From Janthinobacterium sp. (GTDB taxonomy: Bacteria > Pseudomonadota > Gammaproteobacteria > Burkholderiales > Burkholderiaceae_D), in NCBI RefSeq assembly GCF_009923995.1, contig NZ_RFSK01000005.1:62001-126000 (forward strand): a DNA stretch of 64,000 nucleotides. The letters are read 5' to 3'. The notes under the pieces are model-generated. The model worked only from the letters and a program-made list of their open reading frames with translations, ran no database searches and was not told where the DNA came from. Of this stretch, positions 27,800 to 37,501 are shown one piece after another (position 1 is the first letter of the stretch; each line of letters starts with the position of its first letter). Position numbers and translations under genes: made by a program.

Positions 27800-28921
27800 T
27801 CAGTCCAGCGACAGCAGGATAGGCTGCAGCATGGCCGCGCCCAGGGCCGCGCTGCGCGCGCCATTCCAGCCGACGGCCGGATCCGGCAAGTCGGCGTTTT
27901 CCTTGAACGGCATTTCCAGGGTCAGCGCCAGGCAGCCGAAGTGGTGGCCGATGTATTTCGACGCGAGGGTCAGCATGTCCGACTTGTACTTGCTGGCTGC
28001 GTAGCCGAACTTGTCCTGGAAGTCGGGGCTGGCCTGCTTGTAGCGCTCGATGAAGGCCTTCTGGTGTGCCGCTTGCTCTGGCGTAAAGTTTTCCAGCATT
28101 TCGTTGCCGGCCACAAAGTTGTACGGCAGCGCTTCATCGCCGTGGATGTCGAAGAACATGTCGACGCCCGTTTCGTGGATCTTGTTTTTCACGCACAGTA
28201 CTTCCGGGCTGGACGCCAGCGATGGCGTCATCCATTCGCGGTTCAGGTTGGCGCCAGCCGCATTCGTGCGCAGGTTGCCGCGGATGGAGCCGTCCGGATT
28301 CATGTTCGGCACGATGTGGAACACGGCGCGCTGCAGCAGCTTGCGCGCGATCGGGTTGGCGTCGTCCAGCAGGGAGTCGATCAAACCTTCGACGAACCAT
28401 TCGGCCATCGATTCACCCGGATGCTGGCGCGCGATGACCCAGATCTTCTTTTCCGCCTGCGGGTTGCCGATGGTCACCATGTTCATGTCGCGGCCGTCGA
28501 CCGTGCTGCCCAGGTCGGACACGCGCGCCAGCGGATGCTCGGCCACTTCGCCCAGCAGGCGCAGGTGGCGTTCCCACGAATACGGCTCGAAATAAGCGTA
28601 GTAGACGCTGTCGAGTTCCGGCGTGTGCGAAATCGTCATGACCTGGCCATCAAACGAGGTCGGCACGCGGAACCAGTTTTCGCTGTCATAGCTGGCCACG
28701 GCCTGGTAGCCTTCATAGCCGGCCGGATAGGTGGCCTGGCCCGCGTTCAGGAAGCGCATGGTGCACGCCTGGCCACGGGCGCCCTGCAGGCGGAAGTGGA
28801 ACCACTGGTGGATGTCGGCGTGGCTGTCCTTGCGCAAGTTCAGGTCGATGGCGCCGGCACTGGTGGCGCTCACCACATCGATGGCGCCCGAGTCGAAGTT
28901 CTGGCTGATTTTAATGGTCAT
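27800..28921 (-). CDS. M14-type carboxypeptidase (cytosolic subfamily)
   Basis: A 373-residue zinc carboxypeptidase of the cytosolic (AGBL-like) M14 group. An N-terminal beta domain (residues 1-120) is followed by the peptidase domain. The first zinc ligands lie in ARQHPGESMAEW, and the third in FFDIHGDEALPYN. The segment NMNPDGSIRGNLRTNAAGANLNREW carries substrate-binding residues, and the catalytic Glu is in ALTLEMPFKEN. No signal peptide, so it acts in the cytoplasm. It is upstream of the CYTH gene in a two-gene operon. Confidence 0.9.
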   Translation of the reverse strand: MTIKISQNFDSGAIDVVSATSAGAIDLNLRKDSHADIHQWFHFRLQGARGQACTMRFLNAGQATYPAGYEGYQAVASYDSENWFRVPTSFDGQVMTISHTPELDSVYYAYFEPYSWERHLRLLGEVAEHPLARVSDLGSTVDGRDMNMVTIGNPQAEKKIWVIARQHPGESMAEWFVEGLIDSLLDDANPIARKLLQRAVFHIVPNMNPDGSIRGNLRTNAAGANLNREWMTPSLASSPEVLCVKNKIHETGVDMFFDIHGDEALPYNFVAGNEMLENFTPEQAAHQKAFIERYKQASPDFQDKFGYAASKYKSDMLTLASKYIGHHFGCLALTLEMPFKENADLPDPAVGWNGARSAALGAAMLQPILLSLD

Positions 28922-29219
28922 GTATTGATTCCGTCCTAGGTAAGTGTTCCGGCGCCGCCTCGTGGGCGAGCGCCGTTGCGCTAAACGCAGTGTAAGCTAT
29001 CCCGCTATTTTCCGCCCTTTGGCCCCGTTCGCAAAGCCTGGCAGCCAGATTTGTGCACCAATCCGGGGCATCGATGGCAAAGCACCGGGCAAAAGCACGA
29101 AAAATCGGCCAGCTGTCGCATCTACTGGACAAAAATCTGATTTGTAACAATGCCAGACACATTGGCAATGCACGGCAGCCCTATAATTCTTGCTTTCATA
29201 GAGTCGCCAGGAAAGAGTC

Positions 29220-29882
29220 GTGGACAAGAAGTTAACTAATATTCAGGAAAGAAAGTTACGCGAGGCTCAGGCGCGGCGCGAGCACATCATCGACGTCGTC
29301 AAGGATCTCATCAAGAAGGGCGGCGCGCGCGCCGTCTCCATCCGCAAGGTGGCCGAAGCGGCCGGATTTTCCACCACCGTCGTGTACGCGCTGTTCCGCG
29401 ACAAGGCCACCCTGATCGCCCAGGCCATGGACAAGGACTTGCTGGAACTGGTACGCGCCATGCGCGATGCCTGCGCCGGCAGCACCGACCCGTGGGAACG
29501 CATCAGCCTCGTCGGGCGCGCCTACATCGAGTATGGTTTCCAGCACCCCGACGAGTACTCGCTGATCTTCATGGAGTTGCGCCCACACGCGGAAATCGAC
29601 GCCGTCGAAGTCGAGCACGGCAATATCGAGCAAGACCCGTATGCCTACGCGCTGCACCTGTTCGGCGAGCTGGCGCAGGCAGGCCAGGTGCGCCACGACG
29701 AGGCCGCCCTGCATGCCATGACGCAGATTTTCTGGCAATCGCTGCACGGCCTCGTGTCGCTGCGCATCGTCATGGATGCGGGCGACCCGTGGACGCCGCA
29801 CCCGGAAATGAACGCGCATATTGACGACTTGCTGGCCGTCGTCACGGCAGGCATCCGCCTGCGCTTTGCGCCGGCTGCCTGA
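29220..29882 (+). CDS. TetR-family transcriptional regulator
   Basis: A 220-residue regulator starting at a GTG preceded by AGGAAAGAG. The TetR HTH spans about residues 17-63 (KKGGARAVSIRKVAEAAGFSTTVVYALFRDKATLI). The C-terminal domain resembles WHG/TetR_C_33-type ligand-binding regions. It diverges from the M14 gene across a 298-base gap, which has no motif I could assign. The target is unknown. Confidence 0.87.
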   Translation: MDKKLTNIQERKLREAQARREHIIDVVKDLIKKGGARAVSIRKVAEAAGFSTTVVYALFRDKATLIAQAMDKDLLELVRAMRDACAGSTDPWERISLVGRAYIEYGFQHPDEYSLIFMELRPHAEIDAVEVEHGNIEQDPYAYALHLFGELAQAGQVRHDEAALHAMTQIFWQSLHGLVSLRIVMDAGDPWTPHPEMNAHIDDLLAVVTAGIRLRFAPAA

Positions 29883-29978
29883 CGTTTGATCCAGCGCAAA
29901 CCGCACCGGCGGAAAAGGCGGACAGTGGAGTGAAGCCGCCTGCGCTGGTGCAGCACGGCTGGCGCGAAGGAGCGTGAG

Positions 29979-30350
29979 ATGAACGAAGCCTATGCCACGG
30001 ACCGGCTTGACAAACAGCAAAGCGCGCACAATGCTGTCCGTATGGAAGCGCGGCTGACAAAACTGGAAACGGACCGGGAACATGACCGGCAATGGTTCAA
30101 GACGCTCGAACAGCGTCTTGGCGATGGCCTCGACAACGTGCGCACGGAGTTGCGCGACGAATCGCAGCTGCTGCGCGCCGACCTGACGCAGTTTCGCGGC
30201 GACCTGCGCGGCGACTGCCACGTCCTGCGCACGGAACTGGGCGACATCCGCAAGCACATGCACACCCACTTCCTGTGGTTCATGGGCATCCAGGCCACCA
30301 CCACGTTTGCCCTGCTGGGCCTGGGCGCCAAGGCGCTGCACATGTACTAA
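29979..30350 (+). CDS. Small coiled-coil protein with C-terminal membrane anchor
   Basis: A 123-residue protein with a heptad-rich helix over about residues 20-95 (repeated RTELRDE, RADLTQF, RTELGDI blocks) and a hydrophobic segment at about 98-120 (FLWFMGIQATTTFALLGLGAKAL). It resembles the bacterial DUF1640/coiled-coil anchor class only in architecture. It lies 96 bases after the TetR gene on the same strand. Function unknown. Confidence 0.65.
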   Translation: MNEAYATDRLDKQQSAHNAVRMEARLTKLETDREHDRQWFKTLEQRLGDGLDNVRTELRDESQLLRADLTQFRGDLRGDCHVLRTELGDIRKHMHTHFLWFMGIQATTTFALLGLGAKALHMY

Positions 30351-30425
30351 GAAAACGCAAAAGGGCAGGCACGGTACCGCACCGCCCTGCCCTCGCCCTG
30401 CCTCGCATTTATCGATGCAGACCCG

Positions 30426-31922
30426 TTATCCCGCTGCCAGCATGCTCTGCGTTTCCTGGTAGCGCGTATGCCACGCCAGCGCCTCTTGCAGGATATGCGG
30501 CGTGTGCCCGCCGCGCTGGCATGCTGCATCGTAATACGCACGCAGTTGGGCGCGGTAATCGGGATGGGTGCAGCGCTTGATGATCAAGGGCGCCCGCTCG
30601 CGCGGCGCCAGTCCGCGCAAGTCCGCATACCCCCATTCCGTCACCAGCACGTCGACGTCGTGCTCCGTATGGTCCACATGCGACACCATCGGCACGACGC
30701 TGGAAATGCGCCCGCTCTTGGCCGCCGATTTCGACACGAACATCGACACTTGCCCGTTGCGCGCAAAGTCGCCCGAGCCGCCGATGCCGTTCATCATGTG
30801 CGTGCCGCACACGTGCGTGGAATTGACGTTGCCGTAGATATCGAACTCGAGCGCCGTGTTCAGGGCGATGATGCCCAGGCGGCGCACGATTTCCGGGTGG
30901 TTGCTGATCTCTTGCGGGCGCAGCACGATCTTCGAGCGGTAGTGGTCGATATTGTCCATCAGCTTCTGGTGCACGGGCGCCGACAGGGTGATCGACGAGG
31001 CCGAGGCGAACGCCAGCTGGCCCGAATCGAGCAGCTCGATGGCGCTGTCCTGCAGCACTTCCGAATACATCGTCATGTTGCGGAAAGGCGAACCGATCAG
31101 GCCGTGCAGCACGGCGTTGGCGATGGTGCCGATGCCCGCCTGCAGGGGCAGCAATTCCGGCCCCATGCGCCCGGCCGCCACTTCGCCCTCCAGGAAGGCG
31201 ATCACGTGACCGGCGATGGCCTGCGTTTCCGCATCGGGCGGCAAGGCGTTCGACGGGCTGTCGGGACTGTCCGTGATGACGATGGCGGCGATGCGGGCCG
31301 GGTCGATGGCGATGGCCGTGCTGCCCAGGCGCTGGTCGACGCGCGTGAGGGGAATCGGTTCCCGGCCCGGCAGGGTTTGCGGAATATAAATGTCGTGCAA
31401 GCCTTCCAGCGCCAGCGGCGTGGACAGGTTGATTTCGATGATGACTTGCGTGGCCTGCTGGGCAAAGGCGGCGGAGTTGCCCACCGACATGGTCGGGATG
31501 ATGGCGCCCGCGGCCGTGATGGCCGTCGCTTCGATGACGGCGATATCGACGGCCGCCAGGTTGCCCGAACGCAGCTGCTCGGCCGTTTCCGACAGATGCT
31601 GGTCGATGAACATGACGTCACCGTTGTTGATCTTGCCGCGCAAGACGGGATCGACCTGGAACGGCATGCGGCGCGCCAGCACGCCCGCCTCGGCCATCAG
31701 GCCGTCGCTGCCATTGCCCAGCGAGGCGCCCGTGATCAGGGTCAGGCTCAATGGATCTTGCAGGGCGCGCTCGGCCAGGGCGCGCGGCAGGGCCTTGGCG
31801 TCGCCGGCACGGGTAAAGCCGCTCATGCCGACACGCATGCCGTTGTGGAACAATTTGGCTGCCTCATCGGCGCTCATGATTTTGCTGAGCAAGCCTGGGT
31901 GGCGGATACGGTCCTCGTACAT
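30426..31922 (-). CDS. Acetyl-CoA hydrolase / succinyl-CoA:acetate CoA-transferase
   Basis: A 498-residue class I CoA-transferase of the acetyl-CoA hydrolase/transferase family (Cat1/AarC/ScpC type), moving CoA between succinyl-CoA and acetate or a similar acid. Family features are GMRVGMSGFTRAGDAKALP at the N-terminus, the active-site region MYSEVLQDSAIEL with the catalytic glutamate, and a C-terminal VTEWGYADLRGLAPRERA. The ATG at 31922 gives the normal N-terminus MYEDRI; the longer frame is not conserved. A LysR regulator diverges 134 bases away and probably controls it. Confidence 0.88.
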   Translation of the reverse strand: MYEDRIRHPGLLSKIMSADEAAKLFHNGMRVGMSGFTRAGDAKALPRALAERALQDPLSLTLITGASLGNGSDGLMAEAGVLARRMPFQVDPVLRGKINNGDVMFIDQHLSETAEQLRSGNLAAVDIAVIEATAITAAGAIIPTMSVGNSAAFAQQATQVIIEINLSTPLALEGLHDIYIPQTLPGREPIPLTRVDQRLGSTAIAIDPARIAAIVITDSPDSPSNALPPDAETQAIAGHVIAFLEGEVAAGRMGPELLPLQAGIGTIANAVLHGLIGSPFRNMTMYSEVLQDSAIELLDSGQLAFASASSITLSAPVHQKLMDNIDHYRSKIVLRPQEISNHPEIVRRLGIIALNTALEFDIYGNVNSTHVCGTHMMNGIGGSGDFARNGQVSMFVSKSAAKSGRISSVVPMVSHVDHTEHDVDVLVTEWGYADLRGLAPRERAPLIIKRCTHPDYRAQLRAYYDAACQRGGHTPHILQEALAWHTRYQETQSMLAAG

Positions 31923-32056
31923 CGTGATGCTCCTGATCTTCTTAATATTCTCAAACTGGATGGCTGTCATACACCAGCCCCATAAGTGGATTCAGTATAA
32001 AATCCCGGCTATATGCATGGCATGAATTAATTTCGCTACATCCAGTCGATATTTTC

Positions 32057-32977
32057 ATGTTTTGCCAACGCCGAGCACCCATCTTGGATATCCGTTCCCT
32101 GCGCTATTTCGTGGAAACCGTGCGCCTGTCGAGCTTTACGCAGGCGGCCGAATCGCTGCACCTGACCCAGTCCACCATCAGCAAGATGGTGCGCCAGCTG
32201 GAAGACGAGGTGGGCGCCCAACTGCTCGTGCGCGACGGGCGCAAGCTGACCCTGACGGACACGGGCCGCATCGTCTACCAGCACGGCCAGGAAATGCTGG
32301 CCAATATGCGCCAGCTGACGCTGGAAGTGCGCGATACGCAGGCGCTGCAGCGCGGCAGCCTGACGGTGGGCATCCCGCCCATGATCAATGTCTTGTTTAC
32401 GCCCGTGTTGAAGGCCTTCCGCGCGCGCCACCCGAACATCAGCCTGACCCTGCAGGAAGACACGGGCCAGCAGATCGAGCGCAAGGTGGCGGGGGGCGAG
32501 CTGGAAATCGGCATGACCGTGCTGCCGGCCGACCCGGAGCTCGATCTCGTGACGGTGGCCGTCGCCAGCTACCCGATCTGGGCGCTGGCCGAGCCGGGCA
32601 CGTTCCAGAAAAACCGCACGACCCTGCCCTTCAAGGCGCTGGCCGGGCTGCCGCTGGTGCTGCTGAAAGACGAGTTTGCCCTCACGCGCAGCCTGCGCCA
32701 GCATTTCGCGCAGGCGGGTTTCACGCCGACGATCGCCGCGCAGAGCGGACAATGGGACTGGCTGGTGGCGATGGCCTCGGCCGGCCTGGGCGTGGCCCTG
32801 CTGCCGGAGCCGTTCATCCACCGGCTGGCCGGCGAGCCGCTGGAGGCGGTACGCATCGTCGAGCCGGAAGTGGCGTGGCAGGTGGCGCATATCTGGAGCG
32901 GGCGCTACCTGTCGCATGCGGCGCGCGCCTGGCTCGAAGTGTGCCAGGACGTGCTGGGCACGCCGTTCGCGCACTGA
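32057..32977 (+). CDS. LysR-family transcriptional regulator
   Basis: A 306-residue LTTR with the HTH in residues 10-68 (RSLRYFVETVRLSSFTQAAESLHLTQSTISKMVRQLE) and a LysR effector domain. It is divergent from the CoA-transferase gene, its likely target. Residues before LDIRSLRYF are not typical, so translation may really begin at the TTG at 32084. A bidirectional terminator follows. Confidence 0.88.
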   Translation: MFCQRRAPILDIRSLRYFVETVRLSSFTQAAESLHLTQSTISKMVRQLEDEVGAQLLVRDGRKLTLTDTGRIVYQHGQEMLANMRQLTLEVRDTQALQRGSLTVGIPPMINVLFTPVLKAFRARHPNISLTLQEDTGQQIERKVAGGELEIGMTVLPADPELDLVTVAVASYPIWALAEPGTFQKNRTTLPFKALAGLPLVLLKDEFALTRSLRQHFAQAGFTPTIAAQSGQWDWLVAMASAGLGVALLPEPFIHRLAGEPLEAVRIVEPEVAWQVAHIWSGRYLSHAARAWLEVCQDVLGTPFAH

Positions 32978-32982
32978 CGTAA

Positions 32983-33008
32983 AAAAGGGTGGCCGAGGCC
33001 ACCCTTTT
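32983..33008. terminator. Bidirectional terminator
   Basis: A perfect repeat AAAAGGGTGGCC / GGCCACCCTTTT, folding with a small loop, lies between the converging LysR and MFS genes, six bases past the LysR stop. It ends in T residues on both strands. Confidence 0.85.
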
Positions 33009-33029
33009 GCTTGATCGCGACAGCGCGGC

Positions 33030-34331
33030 TTATTTGGCGTCGTCGTTGTACATGCTGGCGTACTTCCAGCCGAAGTACAAAATAAACGTGTAGCACAGGG
33101 CCGGCACGAGGAAGGACAGCTGCAGGTTGATGTGGTCGGCCAGGAAGCCCTGGATGAACGGCACGATGGCGCCGCCGACGATGGCCATGCACAGGATGCC
33201 CGAGCCCTGGCCCGTCTGCGCGCCCAGCTTGTTCAAGGCCATGCTGAAGATGGTCGGGAACATGATGGAATTGAACAGGCCGACGGCGATCAGCGACCAC
33301 ATGGCCGTGTGGCCACTGGAGAACACGGCGACGAGGATCAGCGCGATGACGACGGCGGCATTGAAGGCCAGGGTCTTGCCCGGGCTGACATAGCGCATGA
33401 CGGCAAAGCCGACGAAGCGGCCCAGCATGGCGCCCCCCCAGTAATAGCTGACGAAATAGGCGGCATCGGCGTGGCTCAGGCCCGCGATATGGCTCTCGCC
33501 CATGAAGTTGATCAGGAAGCTGCCGATGCTCACTTCACCGCCCACGTACAGGAAGATGGCCAGGGCGCCCAGCACCAGGTGGCGGTGCGACCAGATCGAC
33601 ACCTTGTGCGCGGCCTGCGCCAGGCTGGCCGCATCGTCCGCATGCGAAATCTTCGGCAATTTTGCCAGCGCGAACAGCACGGCCAGGATCACCAGGGTGG
33701 CGGCCAGCGCCAGGTAAGGGCCCTGCACGGCGGCCGCTTCCTTGGCGCGGTAGGCCAACTGTTCGGCGGCCGGCAGCAGGTCGAACTGCTGCACCGTCAG
33801 GACCGTACCCGACAGGATCAGCATGCCGCCCAGCGCCGGCGCCACGGTGGTGCCCAGCGCATTGAAGGCCTGCGTCAGGGTCAGGCGGCTCGACGCCGTC
33901 TGCGGGTCGCCCAGTTCCGTCACGTAGGGATTGGCGGCCACCTGCAGCACGGTGATGCCGGCCGCGAGGATGAAAAAGGACAGCAGGAACAGCGCGTAGC
34001 TGCCCGTGGAGGCGGGATAGAACATGGCGCAGCCGGCGGCGGCGATCAGCAGGCCCGCGACGACGCCGCGCTGGTAGCCGATGCGCTTGATCAGCATGCC
34101 GGCCGGCAGGGAAACGATGGCGTAGGCGCCAAAGAAGCAGAACTGCACCAGCATCGCCTGGACGTAGGTCAGGGTGTAGATCGAGCGCAGATGGGGAATC
34201 AGCACATCATTGAGCGAGGTCAACAACCCCCACATGAAAAACAGCACCGTGACAATGATCAGGGCGCCCGTATTGTTTTGCGTGCCGGCCCGTGCGGACT
34301 GTACGCCCTGGCCTTGCTTTACGTATTCCAT
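33030..34331 (-). CDS. Sugar MFS transporter (FucP/GluP family)
   Basis: A 433-residue major-facilitator protein with about 12 membrane spans, of the fucose/glucose/galactose:H+ symporter family. Signatures are [18 protein letters not shown] in the first helix, [16 protein letters not shown], and [13 protein letters not shown]. The ATG at 34331 has GGAGAAGG just upstream; the longer frame would add an unrelated basic segment. A HexR-like site 254 bases upstream suggests regulation with central sugar catabolism. The exact sugar cannot be read from sequence. Confidence 0.88.
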   Translation of the reverse strand: MEYVKQGQGVQSARAGTQNNTGALIIVTVLFFMWGLLTSLNDVLIPHLRSIYTLTYVQAMLVQFCFFGAYAIVSLPAGMLIKRIGYQRGVVAGLLIAAAGCAMFYPASTGSYALFLLSFFILAAGITVLQVAANPYVTELGDPQTASSRLTLTQAFNALGTTVAPALGGMLILSGTVLTVQQFDLLPAAEQLAYRAKEAAAVQGPYLALAATLVILAVLFALAKLPKISHADDAASLAQAAHKVSIWSHRHLVLGALAIFLYVGGEVSIGSFLINFMGESHIAGLSHADAAYFVSYYWGGAMLGRFVGFAVMRYVSPGKTLAFNAAVVIALILVAVFSSGHTAMWSLIAVGLFNSIMFPTIFSMALNKLGAQTGQGSGILCMAIVGGAIVPFIQGFLADHINLQLSFLVPALCYTFILYFGWKYASMYNDDAK

Positions 34332-34768
34332 ACCTTCTCCATTTTTCAAATCCAAGTTTTGTCTTGCCAGGCAGGCAGCGCTGCCATCGAGGCGGCACCG
34401 GAACGCGCAAGCACTTGCGCCAGACATCAGCGCAGGCCATGACTGCCATCAATAATGCGCAGCAGGCATGGCGCCATGCCTGGCGCGACAGGCGCACGGC
34501 CGGGCATTTCTCGCCGGAACGTAGTTTTTGCGTACAGCACGGCTGCGGGCCGCGTCTGAAAACAACGTCCTGGCAAAAACGTCTTGTAGTAAAACTACGG
34601 TACGGCGCCCGCATTATGCCCGAAAGCCCCGCAATGCGCAGCTTTCGCGCCTGTTATTTCAAAAATGAATAGCTGACATTTGAAATCAAAAGTAGCCTTA
34701 TATCTTGGGATTGGTATACTTATGTTGCAGTGCAGCATATCGCGGCACGCCACTCACAGGAGTTTGCC
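34332..34768. promoter_or_regulatory. Intergenic control region of the sugar transporter and DUF3563 gene
   Basis: A 437-base gap between divergent genes, with no credible ORF. It holds the HexR-like site at 34585-34599 and an A+T-rich patch at about 34,650-34,740 that should carry the DUF3563 promoter. An inverted repeat GGCATGGCGCCATGCC near 34,468 could be a hairpin in the long leader of the transporter mRNA. Confidence 0.5.
34585..34599. promoter_or_regulatory. HexR-like operator
   Basis: TGTAGTAAAACTACG fits the published proteobacterial HexR consensus TGTARTwwwwwYTACA at all but its last position. HexR is an RpiR-family regulator responding to 2-keto-3-deoxy-6-phosphogluconate. Location upstream of a sugar transporter supports the assignment. 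Confidence 0.55.
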
Positions 34769-35002
34769 ATGTCTACCGCATTTACCTATCACACCACGCA
34801 AAACAACAATATCGTCGCCACCCTCGTGCACGCCGCGAAACGCCTCGGCACATGGCTGGCGCAAAACAGCGACCACCGCGAACGCGCCTATGAAGAAGCC
34901 TACCTGGCCGAATCGACCGACCGCTACGACCTGGAATACCGCATGCGCGAACTGGCCCGCGCCAACCCCCAACCGAGCTGGATGAGCGGCCTGAGCCGTT
35001 AA
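34769..35002 (+). CDS. DUF3563-like small protein
   Basis: A 77-residue acidic/basic helical protein with the DUF3563 pattern: a HRERAYEEAYLAESTDRYDLEYRMRELAR block in the second half, where a short AYLA segment and RYDLExRMRxL recur across Burkholderiales. The ATG at 34769 is preceded by CAGGAG eight bases away. Function unknown; no membrane segment. Confidence 0.7.
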   Translation: MSTAFTYHTTQNNNIVATLVHAAKRLGTWLAQNSDHRERAYEEAYLAESTDRYDLEYRMRELARANPQPSWMSGLSR

Positions 35003-35113
35003 GAGTGCCGCAGTACCCGGCCACTCATCGCAGCCCGTCACCGGCTGTTGCAATATCGATAGCGCCATCCTGCTCGCCTTGCGCTTGAGCACGGGATGGG
35101 CTATACAGGCGGG

Positions 35114-35641
35114 ATGCACACACCTCTCTCCATCCTCGCCATCGCCGGCAGCCTGCGCGCCGCCTCCCTGAACACCGCCCTGCTGCGCGCCATCGCCAAG
35201 CTTGCCCCGGCGTCATTCGACATCCGCATCTATCAGGGGCTCGGTACCCTGCCGCTGTTCAATCCCGACCTCGACGCCGACAGCCTGCCTGGCGTGACGG
35301 CCCTGCGCGACGCCATCCTGGCGGCCGACGTGCTGATGCTGGCCAGCCCCGAATACGCGCACGGCGTGAGCGGCCCCATGAAAAATGCGCTGGACTGGAT
35401 GGTGGGAAATGAATCGTTCATCGACAAGCCGCTGGTGCTGCTGAACGCCTCGCCGCGCGCCACGCATGCGCAGGCGGCCCTGCGCGAAACGGTGGGCACC
35501 ATGTCGGCACGCCTGATCGACGACGCCTGCATCAGCCTGCCCCTGCTGGGATCGGGACTCGATGCGGAAGGCATCGCCGCCGACCCGGCATTGCGCCAGG
35601 CCATCCTCGGCATGCTGCAGTGCGTCAGGTCATTTTCATGA
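35114..35641 (+). CDS. NAD(P)H-dependent FMN reductase
   Basis: A 175-residue flavodoxin-like reductase of the ChrR/YieF/SsuE group. The phosphate-binding loop GSLRAASLN is at residues 11-19, and MLASPEYAHGVSGPMKNALDWM is the family's FMN-contacting region. Possible substrates are free flavin, quinones or chromate. It is preceded by the DUF3563 gene and converges on lldP. Confidence 0.88.
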   Translation: MHTPLSILAIAGSLRAASLNTALLRAIAKLAPASFDIRIYQGLGTLPLFNPDLDADSLPGVTALRDAILAADVLMLASPEYAHGVSGPMKNALDWMVGNESFIDKPLVLLNASPRATHAQAALRETVGTMSARLIDDACISLPLLGSGLDAEGIAADPALRQAILGMLQCVRSFS

Positions 35642-35701
35642 CCCTCTGCACGTTTTACGGAAAAATCATCTAGTTTTACTACGTACTTCTACGCACTGGC
35701 C

Positions 35702-37408
35702 TCAGTGCGGAATCATGCCCGTCAACAAGTACGCCTGCAGCATGGTGATCACGCCGATGATGATGGCAAACAGCAGGCTGTGCTTCAGGGTGAAGCGGAA
35801 CAGGTCCGACTCCTTGCCCACCAGGCCCGTCGCCGCGCAGGCGACGGCGATCGACTGGGGCGAGATCATCTTCGCCGTCACGCCGCCCGTCGTATTGGCC
35901 GCCACCAGCAGGGTGTCGGACACGCCGATCTGGTGCGCCGTCGTGTTTTGCAGGGAGCAGAACAAGGCGTTCGACGAAGTGTCGGACCCCGTCAGGAAGA
36001 CGCCCAGCCAGCCGAGGAACGGCGAAAAGAACGGGAAGGCGGCGCCGCTGCCGGCCAGCAGCAGGGCCAGGGTGGACGACATGCCCGAGTAATTGGCCAC
36101 GAAGGCGAACGCCAGCACGAGGCCGATCGACAGCACGGGACGGCGCAATTCCACCACGGTTTCCACGAAGGCCTTCCAGCCGTCGCGCGGCTTCATGCGC
36201 AGCATCAGCATCGACAGCACGGCCGTCAGCAGGATCGCCGTGCCCACGGCCGACAGCAGGTCGAGCTTGAACACGGCCTCATACGCCTTCGGCGCGGCCA
36301 CGATGGGCATGGTCTTGATCACCAGCTGGTCCAGATAGGGTACGTGGATCTTGATGACCAGGCTGGACAACGCGCCGCCGGCCGCAAACAGGGCCTTGAA
36401 GCCGGGCAGGCTCCACACGGTGACGATGGCCGTCAGCAGGCCGAACGGCGCCCAGGCGCGCATGGTCTGCGCCGTCGTGTACGGCGAGGCGGCGCGACTG
36501 CCGCCGCCGCGCACGGTCCCATTGCCACTGCCGCCGCCAAAACCGGACAGCGCGGCCGTCCCGCCGCCGACGGCATGGGCCACTTTCGCATTCTTCGGCT
36601 GCCACACCTTCAGGAACAGGGTCAGCGACACCAGGCTGACGAGAGCCGAGGTGATGTCCGGCAGCTCGGGGCCGATATGGTTGGACGTGAAGTACTGGGT
36701 CACGGCAAAGCTGAAACCCGTCACCAGCGCGGCCGGCCACACTTCGCGCACGCCCCGAAAACCGTCCATCATGAACACCAGCCAGAACGGCACCAGCAGC
36801 GACAGCAGGGGCAGCTGGCGGCCCGCCATGGCGCCGATCAGGAACGGGTCGATGCCCGTCACCTGCCCCGCCACGATGATGGGGATGCCCATGGCGCCGA
36901 AGGCCACGGGCGCCGTATTGGCGATCAGGCACAGGCCCGCCGCATACAGGGGGTTGAAGCCCAGACCCACCAGCAGCGCCGAGGTGATGGCCACGGGCGC
37001 GCCGAAACCGGCCGCCCCTTCCAGGAAGGCGCCGAAGGCAAAACCGATCAGCAGCACCTGCAGGCGCTGGTCGTCCGTGACCGACAGCACGGAAGCGCGG
37101 ATGATCTCGATCTGCCCCGTCTTGACGACAATTTTATACAGGAAGACGGCCGTGACGATGATCCAGGCGATGGGCCACAGGCCATACGCGAAGCCGTAGC
37201 CGGCCGCCGCCAGCGCCTGCGGCACGGGCATGCCATACGCGAAGATGGCCACGGCCAGCGCCAGCGCCAGGGTGACGGCGGCCGCCACGTGGCCCTTGAT
37301 GCGCAGCGCCGCCAGGGCGATGAAGAAGAAAATGATGGGAACGGCTGCCGCCAGCGACGACAGCCACAAGCTGCCGAGCGGTGTGTAAAGTTGGGTCCAG
37401 GTGTGCAT
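35702..37408 (-). CDS. lldP: L-lactate permease
   Basis: A 568-residue LctP-family transporter with about 13-14 membrane spans. Typical segments are [40 protein letters not shown] and the C-terminal [21 protein letters not shown] Gly/Ser-rich loop with GGGSGNG and RGGGSRAA lies mid-protein. It imports lactate with protons. lutB follows upstream on the same strand after 93 bases, so permease and catabolic genes form one locus. Confidence 0.94.
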   Translation of the reverse strand: MHTWTQLYTPLGSLWLSSLAAAVPIIFFFIALAALRIKGHVAAAVTLALALAVAIFAYGMPVPQALAAAGYGFAYGLWPIAWIIVTAVFLYKIVVKTGQIEIIRASVLSVTDDQRLQVLLIGFAFGAFLEGAAGFGAPVAITSALLVGLGFNPLYAAGLCLIANTAPVAFGAMGIPIIVAGQVTGIDPFLIGAMAGRQLPLLSLLVPFWLVFMMDGFRGVREVWPAALVTGFSFAVTQYFTSNHIGPELPDITSALVSLVSLTLFLKVWQPKNAKVAHAVGGGTAALSGFGGGSGNGTVRGGGSRAASPYTTAQTMRAWAPFGLLTAIVTVWSLPGFKALFAAGGALSSLVIKIHVPYLDQLVIKTMPIVAAPKAYEAVFKLDLLSAVGTAILLTAVLSMLMLRMKPRDGWKAFVETVVELRRPVLSIGLVLAFAFVANYSGMSSTLALLLAGSGAAFPFFSPFLGWLGVFLTGSDTSSNALFCSLQNTTAHQIGVSDTLLVAANTTGGVTAKMISPQSIAVACAATGLVGKESDLFRFTLKHSLLFAIIIGVITMLQAYLLTGMIPH

Positions 37409-37501
37409 GTCGGGTCTCCTCCGGTGGATGCGGGTTGAGTGAAAAAACGGCTTTTGATGTAATTGTGTGCAGCGTGTTTTTTACGGGCTTGCGGGGCCTG
37501 G

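Noticed and set aside
35670-35684. Second HexR-like sequence between the FMN reductase and lldP genes
   Set aside because: It lies between converging gene ends, where no promoter is expected, and matches the consensus less well. Probably chance.
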